Below are positions 37,701 through 48,900 of a DNA stretch of 64,000 nucleotides, in pieces (position 1 is the stretch's first letter; each line of letters begins with the position of its first letter). The stretch comes from Siphlonurus alternatus (lineage: Eukaryota; Arthropoda; Insecta; Ephemeroptera; Siphlonuridae). The translations under genes and the position numbers were made by a program. Under the pieces are notes generated by a model. The model saw only the letters and a program-made list of their open reading frames with translations, was not told the DNA's origin and did no database searches. The DNA lies in NCBI GenBank assembly GCA_949825025.1, contig OX463780.1:19751480-19815479 (forward strand), read 5' to 3'.

Positions 37701-40314
37701 ATATTAATATTGTTTTATTGGAAATTCGATGTGGTACGGAGAATATTATATTTAAGATGAATTAATTAATTCAAAATAAATAGATAATTTGTTTTATTGC
37801 ATTTACTATATATGTAGCTCACAAGTAAAATAAAATAAATACAAAATTATTTTAATTCCACTTTATATCTAGGCTTATTTTCCATTGCATCGCGATATCT
37901 TATATTATATAATTAAACGTATTGCTATGTTTACATTGTGTTATTCTTATCTGAAACTTCAAGTTAATTATTGTCATATAGTTGACACGGTGAATGAAAA
38001 CTGTTAACATTGAACCTTGTCGCCTCAAGATGATGTGAATATTGATATATTGATAAGCATTGATGTCATCTATTAGAAAAAAAATAGGACACAATTATAT
38101 TTCATCACTCTTAAGCAAAAAATAATAAAATTGTCCACTTTAACTACAGAATGCATATATAATTATTAAAAACGTGTATTTATTTACATTTTACACTAAA
38201 TTTTTTTTACAAAAAATATGAAAAAAAAAGTATAATGACACAAAAAAGCTTAAATTTTTTTGAAATTTTTTTGTTTTTATAAATTGCTCCATTGCATTTT
38301 AAAATTTAAAGCATAACAGAACTGCAAGCACGAAGTAATATATAATGGACAACATACATGAAAAAAATTTATTGCAGATATGAATAGAGTGTACCAAATT
38401 ATGCTACTCTGAATTTTTTCAGATTTTTTTGAGACCCGGAACTATTTTTAAATAATTATTGGAAGTCCTGTGATTTCAGTTGGCACCACTGAATTCTTAA
38501 TTAAAAGGATAGAGACTGGACGCCTATTGACGCCTCTAGGGGGCGTGGCCGCACTTTCAATAATTATTTAAAAATAGTTCTGGGTTTCAAAAAAATCTGA
38601 AAAAATTCAGAGTAGCATAATTTGGTACCCTCTATTCATTTCTGCAATAAAAATTTTTCATGTATGTTGTCCATTCAATTAGCACTTATTCGACGCATCT
38701 GGACGTCTCCTAGCTTTTATCATGAAATAATTAGTGAACGCTACCACTGCTGGGCTATAACAATCAAGTATAATATATTATACACCAGCCGCGTGCGTAA
38801 TACATCCTGCGTGTGTCTGCATGCATCCTCAATACATGTATAATAGACTCTAAGCATTACAATATGAACCCGTTATTGTCGATAAAAGTAATAAAATTCA
38901 TCATAAAATATGTGATTCTAATAACAGTTAATATATCAATCAATTTCCAACATATATGCAGAGAAATATCAATAAATAATTTTATACTGTACCTAATGAG
39001 GCAAATATTACACGAAAATCATTTGAAATTGAAGTATCACTATAGAAAACTTGATTTAAATTTATATTTTCAGTATTTTTATTAATTTTCGTGTTGGGGA
39101 ACATGAACGCACGTGCTCAGCACTATTTTCTCGTCACTCGATTGAAACACTCCACAACACGTGCACGTTCGTCAACTTTTAACATCTTGAAACTATGTCA
39201 ATCAGCTGGCTACTGGTGTTGAATTCTTCTCGTTTAATCCGATATAATTGTATTATCTTGCTTAATATTCAACAAATAGTCGCCTGTTATCTGCATCATA
39301 TGGTACTTGAGGACGGTATCAAATTATTTGTGATATTTGCGTGGACGTTGATTCAAGTGTGTGATAAGTTTTGTAACTACTTGTAATTATATTGCAATCT
39401 AGATCCATATATATACTTTTTTATTGCTATATATTAGTTGTTTAATTGTTTTTATCTGTTTTATATAATAGTCCATCAACTGGATTATTCTTTATAAATT
39501 ATAAAAACGATTATATCAGTTCATTTTTTAAATAATGGTTTAATTTTAACTCAAATTATGAATTACTGTTTTTTAAGTTAATAATATGAGCTCAACCTGG
39601 TGTGATACCCTGAAGCAAGCAAGGGTTTCTCACCTGATGCTCCGAGGCCGCCGCCGCGAGAGTGAGGTCGCGAAGAGGAGGCAAGCGAACTGGCTCTGCT
39701 GCGGGGGCGACGACCGCCGGGGGCGGGCCTCGGGGGCGGCACGGAGGCGGAAGACGAGGTCGCATGGTCCGACTCGGCTGCAGCTACCCACGGGTTCCTG
39801 CATAGGAAACTCGGTCTTAAGATTCTTTATAAACAGTGCTTGATATTATGAATTAAAGGCCGTCATATATAGCTGCATATATTATATAAAATAAAGCTCG
39901 AGTTTACTTTTCAAATTAATTAATTAGCTCACTATCCAATTACTTATCACAATACATAATCTCAATACCACTACCAGGTTATATGTATAGCATGCAAATC
40001 CATTGCATTTTTTGCAAGAATGTTTTTTAAACGTCACTGAAAATATTTTTCTAATTAATTTCCACTGTTTACCCAATCAGTGAAGAATATAATTAAATAA
40101 AAATATATAAAGGTTGTTCTCTTTAACCCGGCCCCCATGATAAGAAGTATGCACCTTATAAGTTATAATGAATAATTAAGAATGAAGTATGCGCTTACCT
40201 CACAGGGAGAGAGGGTTGCAGGGGGTGGGTCGCTGCGAGCTGCAGGCCGGGCGGGGGTGGGGGCGCGGGGGCAGGTAGGGGCCGGTGGGGGCGGCCGTGT
40301 CTCCTGCTGGACAT
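34496..40314 (-). CDS. Unrecognised protein with two membrane segments, four coding exons
   Basis: Exons on the minus strand: 40314-40199, 39797-39634, 37385-37013, 34658-34496. Junction phases 2, 1 and 2 all match, giving 271 residues. The ATG at 40314 follows an in-frame TGA 18 nt upstream. Residues 1-93 are Pro/Ser/Arg-rich (PPPPPGLQLAATHP, NPWVAAAESDHATSSSASVP). Residues about 100-126 and 134-155 are hydrophobic (LLCYYCLRAALLASLLGGAA and LGVLLYIGALAALVSALLLA) separated by a short RRHGRDD loop, so a helical hairpin in a membrane is likely. The C-terminus (SEEIVDERFVGRNSLPAVG, ending PPEAPPPN) is hydrophilic. The exons are strongly GC-rich in an AT-rich setting. No family was recognised; exon structure is well supported by splice sites and phase. 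Confidence 0.7.
35843..36199 (-). other. Unexplained GC-elevated block with a CRE, inside the intron
   Basis: About 350 bp of near-balanced base composition in an otherwise AT-rich intron contains TGACGTCA (36010-36017) and a 118-codon open frame on the minus strand. An acceptor-like TTTGTTAG precedes it in a phase that could follow the exon ending at 37013, so an alternative terminal exon is possible. An enhancer or alternative promoter is equally plausible. Confidence 0.25.
38345..38674. mobile_element. Foldback MITE, 330 bp with ~120-bp arms
   Basis: Starts ATGGACAACATACATGAAAA and ends with its exact complement. The arms stay about 95% complementary to AATAATTATTTAAAAATAGT near the loop (38463-38555). 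The loop carries a GGGGGCGTGGCC motif. No ORF or clear target duplication. Confidence 0.8.
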
Positions 40315-40888
40315 CCCTGCTCCGCGCCCTCATCGTGCCTCCCTCGCACCCTGCAGACATAATCAGTCGATCAAAGGAAAAGGATTATCCCCTGTAAATA
40401 GGCAACTTGCAATAACGCGGGGCTCAAAGGGTTGCCTTTTACCCGAAACAGGCAACGTGACTTAGTTAGCGGTGCATGACAGTAAAGCTAAATTGATATT
40501 TACTAAAATTTTGAAAATCAATACGCACGCACTTAAAATTTGAATACACACACAATCACTTTTAAATGTAATATGTATAAAAAAACTTTAAAATGTTCAA
40601 AAGAATGAATTACGTGTAAAAAAAAAATAATAAATACTCACAAATTTTACGTACAACATTTAAGTAGAATACTTACTGGTGACTATAACTTTTCATTGCA
40701 AAGAATCATAAAATATACAATATTTGTATTATAAAATATAAATTGATTATATATTTTTATTGACTTATTAAAAAAAAAATGTTTGTAAACAATGTTAATA
40801 CGATAAATACAGTTGCTGGGTAAATTTTGTTGATAATTTGGTAGTTATTATTTCTTAGAACGGCTGTTATGCCCGCAGCTTTTCGTAC

Positions 40889-41072
40889 CAGTGGTTAGAT
40901 GATCTCAGCAAGTCTTCTCCTCCACTGGGGGGCGGGCGGGTGGCCTTGGAGCTCGCGTGCTCCTCGTTAGCCGCCTCCTCCTCTGCTGTCAGCCAGCCAC
41001 CAACACTACAGCACCTCCACCTCGTCGCTGTGTGCACCTCCTAACACCTTTGTCACATTCGGCACCTGTCAC
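40889..41072 (-). other. Probable 5' UTR exon of the minus-strand gene
   Basis: The minus strand has an acceptor (CTGTTGATCAG) before 41072 and a donor (CCACTG then GTACGA) after 40889, bounding a GC-rich stretch. Downstream, the first coding exon has its own acceptor (GTCTGCAG) before 40350. Upstream, a donor sits at 41915-41914. Noncoding status is inferred from in-frame stops. Confidence 0.45.
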
Positions 41073-41915
41073 CTGATCAACAGATCAATTCAAATTATAT
41101 AAGTGTGTGTATGATGGAACTTATGAAAAAAAAAATCGTACAAATGCAAATGCATGGGAAACGTGAAAAGTATTATGTATTATACAATATTTATATATAT
41201 TTTATATATTATGAATGTGCGAGAGTAGTAGTTCATTTTTGACCTTGCAGAATTCAAAATGATAAAAGAAAAAATAAAAAAAAAATCACATAAAAAACTA
41301 TATTTTTCTCAATTCATCATAATTATAATCTAATTAGTAATGTGGTTATATATAATTATCATAATATAATGATATTGTTGTTTTACAAGTTAATTAAAAT
41401 TTAAATTATTGTTGTCAAAAGGTAATTAAAGCAGATTCGATCAATAAATTAAATATATTTCTGTGCATGCAAAGCTAATTTTAAAATATATTCTAACTAT
41501 TTTAAATTAAAAATAAGCTCCGACCTTATATAATTAATCCCACACTTTTTATCATTGCGTTAACGTGTAGTTTCTTTAATTTTTAAAGATTTTTTCTCTA
41601 TTAAAACTGACGCTTTTATTCGTTGCTACAAAAATTACCGCCAAAAATTATAATCCTTGAAAAATTTATTACTACCAATAAACCGATAAAATACTTACAA
41701 TTTTTCTTTACAAGATATTAATTATAATCATGATTCGAGGTCGTTATTAAGAAAATAGAAATTCGATTAATGCACTCCAAGAAATACGAAAAAGCAAAAT
41801 GCATTAAATTTACTTTAATATTTTCATATTATACAGCTGTCACAAAAATAATTAAACGTGTCCTCGAGTTAAGTCGAACGACTGCACAGGGATGACGTTG
41901 CGCAAGCGGACTTAC

Positions 41916-42070
41916 CATGCCACGCCCACCTTCCTTGCAGTGCGATGATCACCAAGTGCAGCACCTCGCGTAGAGCTCACGGTAAGAGCCGCGCAACAAC
42001 CAACATCACGACACGAATTCCTCGCGTCTGGCGCTCGCTACGTGAGGAGCTGATGGGAGCAACAGATAGC
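41916..42070 (-). promoter_or_regulatory. Probable first exon and promoter of the minus-strand gene
   Basis: A GC-rich island ends in a strong minus-strand donor, GGCATG then GTAAGTCC (GT at 41915-41914). The exon's last three bases are ATG. Spliced to 41072, this would create a 28-codon upstream ORF (ATG GTG ACA GGT ... TGA). The 5' limit is not determined. Confidence 0.4.
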
Positions 42071-42099
42071 ACGTAAGCTAGCCTTGAAGCGAGTCTGTA

Positions 42100-43830
42100 A
42101 TAATAATAAAAAAAGCTGGTGGACCACATCTTCTCTTAAAACCCAGCCTTCGAGCCTACAATTTTATCTTATAAGCACCATGCGGTGACATGGAATTACT
42201 TATTTGACCTTTTATAATATATATACTTCTGAGAAAAAAAAATATATATATTATAATATTTAATATACATTTTTTGTTTCCCCAGTAAATTGAAATGTTT
42301 GTATTTTAATTTTTTGTCCACTTCCAAATTTAGATTTATTTTATTTTACCGTATATAAAGTTTTTATGCATATAAAAGACTATATATTTTCTTCCCTCTG
42401 GTGTACGTTTCCTGGAGCGAAATTTCACGGTCAAGCACCCGAACTTCCGATTATTAATTAAACAGTTAAGTTCACATCACTATCTCAACGCCGCTTATCA
42501 ATAAGATTGTTTTTAATATTTGAAGTGACAGATTTGAGGAATGTAAATAAACATGTTGTGATATATATGACCCTTTTTTTTATAATTAATTGTGTTGAAA
42601 CTTTACTGTTTACACCTTAAATGAACCACAAGATAAACATTAAAAATAAAATATAATGAAATTGAGGGAGTAATAAATAATGAAAAAAAGTCAATTATAG
42701 AGCAACAGTTAAAATTAAGTTCACATGGTAAACTGCTATATATATATATATATAATTATATGCTTCCCATCTCATCCAAAAATATGAATAATTAATAGCG
42801 CCAGCCCGCTTCTCTTCTCAAATTTGCAAATCTGCAACGTCCTTTCTTCCATTTGTTCATGAAGACATACAATGAATGAATAAATTACTTTAATTAAATT
42901 ACTAAAAAATCAGTCAGAACTCGATACAGCAGGACCTATACAGTATATTATAAATACTTAAATTTTTATACTAAACGAAAATCATTTCAGCAGACTATAA
43001 TTATTACAGAATATTAATATACCAATTAATTCTCTGTAATTATTATAACTATCAAATCTGATTAAAACCATCACACCGTCTTTATTGCAGCTCAGTAAAT
43101 TTCAGCTGTGCTCAGATAATCAGATTGTCCTTTTTATAATAATTGTTTCAATCAAAATTTCAAATCGTCCTTAAAATCTTATAAAATTTTCTAATTGGAC
43201 CGTAAAGTATTGGAGGGATTGTATATTTTAAAAAAGGGGTGTTCGTATAAAGATAAAGTTTATATATAAACCCTGAACTGTGTAGATTTTCTGCACAGTT
43301 GCCTTAAATATGCATCATGCACTTAATTACAATTATAGATAAAAGGTCAATCGTGCAGGAAATGGGCAGTGTTTATGAACAGACCTAATACTATATAATA
43401 ATAATAAAAAGTTAATAACTTAACTTAATAATAATGAAGTTACTTCAACTTCATATGACATAGACTGATTCGAAACGTCATAACATAACTGACCACCCTG
43501 ACAAACCGTTTCAATGAATCATGTGTCACGATAATAAATAATAACACAATTCTCTGATCTCTCCTTGAAATCTTGGCAAAGTTCCAAGTAACGCTAATGT
43601 GACATTTCTGTTATGACAGAAAGAAATATTATCACAATCTGCTTACATGCATGCAGAGTACTTTAACTTTCATCTATGAATTATTGTACACTTACAATTA
43701 ATTAATGTTACAACTCTAACAAGCAACGAAGTGAGCCGATGAACTCCCATATATAATTATATTGAATAGCCTGAACACCACTGGAACTAAATATAAATAA
43801 AAACTTTTATGTTAATTTTTTATTCAATTT
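42100..43830. other. Gene-free intergenic stretch
   Basis: AT-rich sequence with short TA runs (42738-42754). No exon, RNA gene or clear repeat was recognised. Confidence 0.4.
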
Positions 43831-43834
43831 GTGT

Positions 43835-44049
43835 ATTTTTTTTTATTTTTTTACAAGGATATACACCCCTACGAGCTTGTGGAGCTCGAGGTGGAGTAAT
43901 GGGTATCACTGCACTGGGTAGAAAGCAAGACAAATTTACCCCAGAGAGGGAGTAACTTAATTTTTACTTGAAACGGTCACCCATCCAAGTATTAGCTTGA
44001 CTTCGGTGATCTAACGAGAACCGGTCAATGCACTGCATGCGTCACGCTT
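43835..44049 (-). mobile_element. 5S-rRNA-derived SINE (SINE3-like)
   Basis: On the minus strand the head reads ACCGGTTCTCGTTAGATCAC, then CGAAGTCAAGC and TACTTGGATGGGTGACCG, which is the internal promoter and 3' half of 5S rRNA. About 15 bases between AAGC and TACTTGG are missing compared with a real 5S gene. After GGTGACCG the sequence departs from 5S into an unrelated body (TACTCCCTCTCTGGGGTAAA, then CTCCACCTCGAGCTC) and ends in an A-rich tail (43835-43852 on this strand). Head, body and tail are those of a 5S-derived SINE rather than a functional 5S gene. Confidence 0.7.
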
Positions 44050-45720
44050 AGTAATGTATACATCAATAACATGGAACTGAATGGAGCAGCTATTATAAAA
44101 TGCAAAAAAAAAAGAGAGAATTATGTTGTTTTCTGTTTTACAAAATAATACTAACATTAATTTTATTTTCACAGTGCAGCTAAAAATATTATTGAAATAT
44201 AATATAAAATAAAAGGCACACAAAGATGAATTCCCTTTTCAGATTATATTTTAACGAAACTGTAGAATTATATTTACTAGCTAAACCCTGTATTACACGA
44301 TACAATGTTGCATAACATTTTTCCTTAGAAGAAAATTTAATCTCAATTAATACTTAATACAATTAAACAAATGAATTTGAAGTTGTCTTGTAAGGAAAAA
44401 TTGTTTTCAAAATTGCACCGTGGCTTAAAGTTAAAGTATATAGACTTATTTTTTATTAATGTAATTGTAACTATTTCATGGTAAAAAATTAAAATAAAAA
44501 TAACAATTTAAAAATATTGAATAAATCGTCGTTTTAACACAATAACCGGTACGTATATATAATGATTAAATATCATGCATTTTCATGCATGCTGACGTTG
44601 CATGGAGTTTGAAAGTATTTTCATCGAGAACGAAGATTCTGAAAACAAAGCAACATTCCCAATAAAATTAATAAATATATAATACAGCAACAAAATATTG
44701 CATCAAATAATACTATATGCATGTACGTATAGAGGTGGCGTCAATCTTATACCAGAATATATGTAATTGTTTCAGTAACGTTAATTGTTATTTCTTCTTA
44801 CAAACCAGGTTTATTGCCTTCAAGGCAGTCTATCTATATATCCAAATCGATACGCTACAATTTAGTAATCAAAAAACGTATAGTTCAATAACCTCAAGTA
44901 CTTGACTTGAGGTCGGCTCTTTTGATGTCCGTGCCACAAGAAACCACCAAACCTCCTGGCCTGCTGTCATCTCTGTTCGGGTGTTTCCGAGAAAATTCGG
45001 ACCAATGAGGATTTAGGTAGTAAAATTTCCGCCAGTTAAAAACAGCGTTGGAAATCTGATGGTGCTCAATTTGATGTGGTAGTTGTAGTTCTTTACGTTC
45101 TACCGCGCACGTCTTTCTTTCATGTGGGAAGCCCACGTCAACAATCGCGTAACAATCACTCCTCCCCAACCTCCCAATTCTTCTAACTATCAAAGCAGTG
45201 CTGCTGGTCATCTGTGAGTATAGTGCAACAAACAAAAAAATAAGTGGATTTTTTTTGTTACTTTTTTATTTGTGTTGTTATTTTTTCTTATTTTCTTTTA
45301 ATAAAAAATACATATATAATTACATAAAAAAAACTAAATTGTATTATATGCTTAAAATCTAAAGATATCATTGAAACAATTAAAGTTTGAATAATGTACA
45401 GCAGAAACATCTTATGGAGCTTACTTTATTATATTAATTGAACAGGCTTCTGTTTACCACTATATATTAAGGAGAGAGAGAGAATGTTAAATTAAATATA
45501 TTACTCATTTATATGATTATTATTATATATTTATAACATGAAATTATTTGATATAATATTATAATTATATACTGTATAATTGTATACAGTATATAAATTA
45601 TATAATATATCATGCTTTATATATTATACTTAATTTAATTAAATAATCTGCTATACTATATTTTATTTTACATGCCCATTCAATCACCTCAAAATTTAGA
45701 TATTTATATACGTCTATTTT
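44050..45720. other. Mostly gene-free stretch with one unexplained block
   Basis: AT-rich apart from 44894-45235, a block of near-balanced composition with a 113-codon open frame on the minus strand and a CTCAAGTACTTGACTTGAG palindrome at its left edge. No domain, splice context or repeat family was recognised; a transposon fragment is possible. Confidence 0.3.
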
Positions 45721-45729
45721 CTTATGATG

Positions 45730-45955
45730 ATTCGAACGTAACCCACATTCCCTGTGGTGACCACATTGCTGAGTCCACATTAGTCACGTGACTCCTCCTC
45801 TAGGTAACCATGACGACCCACGAGATAAGACGAGCTGAGATAAGACAGGAGAATCCTCGTCAGGGCGTCGTCATCTCCACACTCGCCGAGAGGAAAGTGC
45901 GCTCAATCAATTGTCGCTCCATCACCGCACCTTTCTGTAACAACAATTTACAAAT
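45730..45955 (+). promoter_or_regulatory. Promoter of the small membrane protein gene A
   Basis: Just upstream of the ATG at 45956 are a palindromic E-box GTCACGTGAC (45783-45792) and two GATA sites AGATAAGA 15 bp apart (45823-45830 and 45838-45845). In animals, paired GATA sites often mark blood-cell or gut expression; that reading is inference. Confidence 0.45.
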
Positions 45956-48900
45956 ATGCGGCTAGTAAGAGGATTTGCTGTGTACACCGTGGTGTCTTTA
46001 GGTAAGTGGAGTTTCATTAATTATTGTACTAAAATAGTTTGTAAATATATTTAAATATTATTTATAGGAAAGGATTATATATGATGGTGCGTTAATGGTG
46101 CTTTTATAAATAAATTATTAAATTGTGTCTATGCCAAAAATTTACTGAAATAAATTGTTAAATAACAAATTATATTTCTTATTATATATATGTATCATTC
46201 AATCAGTATAAATTATTTCTTTAATTTCAAACGTATTCTAAACAAATTATTGCAAGTAAAAATAGAAAAAAATATATATTACTTTCTTTTCCAAAATGTA
46301 AAATAAACTTTCTCTTGAATTTTCAATTTCTAGAATACCAATTTTAAATTACATCAAAATTAGATCATTATGAACTAAATGCTATTTTAATGGAATTTCA
46401 AGAAGAACTTTTGACTTCCAAATACACTTTGACATCATATGAATTAATAAATGGTATAATATACTGTTTTTCCAAATTAGCAAAATTTATATATGAACTT
46501 TTTATTATGTATTTATTTAACTGTAAAAAATTTATATGGGAAATTATTGAGTCGTTGTTGCACTTATTGCAGTTTATTATTATAGTTGCTTGCAGTAGTA
46601 TTTTATATTTCTTTAAAAAATATAAAAAATTCTCGTTAATAATCACGCTAAACATTTTGATCATTCCATACCATAATTCATAATAATAATTATTATATTA
46701 ATAATTCAATTTTTAATCTTTGTCTTGCAATTATATGTTTAATTGATTTAATTTTAAAGCTGCATGACATTAAAGAATTAATCTCACAGTATAAAATCTC
46801 CCTTCCTTTTGTAATAGTATATATAGAGTTAAAAAATATTTTAATTTTCATGCTTTTAATCAAATGCATGCAAAACCAACTTTAAAACTCTAAATTATTG
46901 CATAAAATTCAAGCATATTTTAGACATGATTCAGCTCATGTTTCAGGAATGATGGAAGTGCGTGTTAGAAAAGTAGTAATAAAACACGTCATTGTAGATA
47001 TGACACGCCTTGTCTCTGTTTATGACCTTTGCAGACGGTGCCACTATTAGCAGGAGGCAAGTTAGAGCAAACCTAAAACGTTATAACATCCAGGATCATC
47101 AGTTTTCCCATCAGTACTAAGCTCCTTATCGTGGTGTTGCTCAACTTTGCGAAAGTTATTTGTCAAAATAGAGCCATTTTATCCACAACATTTAAGACAT
47201 ATACACACAGCCATGGAGTTGCCACAAAATATACATTATTTAATCCCTAAATTTGATGATATTGTAATGTAATGAAGTAGAAGAAATTATTAACTATTAT
47301 TAAATGGTTGAAATTTTAATCGATTATTATATACAAATAAAAAAATAATAAATTTGAATTCATAAATATAATCATGAAATTGTTATTTATGTGACACAAT
47401 GTGAAATATATTTTATGTGATGGCTGATGAGTAACTATATGATCTAATTGTGAAATATCTTGTCATGACAGTTAAATAATGCAAAATATTTAGCAAATAA
47501 TAATAAAAATAAAATAAAACAATTCAATATTGTGATCGTGAAGTTTATTTGAAAGTATTACTATATTATATATGTAGATTAAATTTTCATAACGTATCAA
47601 TGGCATTTTCTTACTAATAATTTAAATTTTCCGATTTTCATGTAATTATTATTTTTTTCTAGAAATCACTTTGTTTTAATGTTATTTTGTTTATTTTTTA
47701 TTATTATTTTTTTTTTTTTTACAAAATATTGCAAATCATATTTTTGATGCCTGCATGTGTTTTTTTTTAATCTAAAAAAAAAAAAATAAATTTGCTAAAA
47801 AAACATTTATTATTTCATTTTCAAATTTTGTATAATGCTTAAAATGACTTTGTATTATATATATATAACCCAGGCCCTTCTTTATATAACACGGTGTAAT
47901 ATGGAAGGTCCTGCATGCAGGGTGTATCCCGATACCTCTTACAAATAAAGTACAATGTACGCTCCGGGATATATTCCCTCAAATAGTATTGTTCGAGCAA
48001 TACATTGACGCTTGATCAGGGAATTTATCCGGGGCGACGACTGTACGCCATCAATTTTATAATCATCATTTCTGATTACACATTTTCCTTGAATGCGACT
48101 CACGTAATGAATGACCTTCGTTTGATATTGATGTGAATGAGTCAGATATTTGAATACTAGAAGGTGTCACGTACGTGTTATAGAATAGAATGACGACACA
48201 AACTGGTCTGATTGATTTCAGTACTCCTGTCCGTGCTTATGGATGGGGTGGAGGGAAGAAGAAAAATCTTGCGAGGACGTAAAACCATTACCCGGACCTA
48301 CTACAGTAAGTATCTATGAAAGCAAAACTTAATTGTATCGCGACTGTTTTCTTTCTATTAAGGTAGAAATAACACGCCCAATGTTAATAAAAATCCCATT
48401 CATGAAAATTATGAAAAAAATTTAAAATGCCTTATCAGAAGGTAAAATATCAGCTATACAAAAACGAGCTAGTTTTTGAGTTATTAACTTTTAAAGTTGA
48501 CTAATGTAACATGGAAGTTCCATTTCTCCATGTTACATTAGTGAACTTTAAAAATTAATAACTCGAAAACTAGCTCGTTTTTGTGTACCTGATATTTTAG
48601 CTACTAATAAGGTATGTAAAGGAGAACAATTTAAATTTTTTTCATAATTTTCATGAATGGGATTTTTATTAACATTGGGCGTATTATCTCTACTTAAATA
48701 TATTGACGAGTAAATTGTTTTGCCATCAGAAAAAACGGAGTATTAGGTTGAATGAGATATCCTTATTCACGTCATCCTTTGAGTTTATGTATTGAATTTT
48801 GTTGCGTGTTTTTTCACTAAAAAACAAAAAAAATATCATTAAATATTGTTGTTATTAGTGCATTAATTTACTTAAATGTCCTGCGAGCAGAGTTAGAAAA

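Larger units (their letters stand above)
34539..40333 (-). other. Overlapping alternative frame spanning the same four exons
   Basis: An ATG at 40333, 19 nt upstream of the main ATG and with A at -3, opens another frame (MRARSRDVQQETRPPP). It stays open through all four exons of the gene above when the same splice sites are used (phases 0, 2, 0), stopping at TAG 34541-34539 after 263 codons. The product would be Arg/Ala/Pro-rich with no recognised domain. High exon GC makes stops rare, so chance is a serious alternative. Confidence 0.3.

Noticed and set aside
43965..44047. Functional 5S rRNA gene
   Set aside because: The 5S part is deleted internally and stops after GGTGACCG, followed by an unrelated body and an A-rich tail.
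46390..46683. 97-codon hydrophobic frame in gene A intron 1
   Set aside because: Phe/Ile/Lys/Tyr-rich translation typical of AT-rich noncoding DNA, and the opposite strand is equally open.
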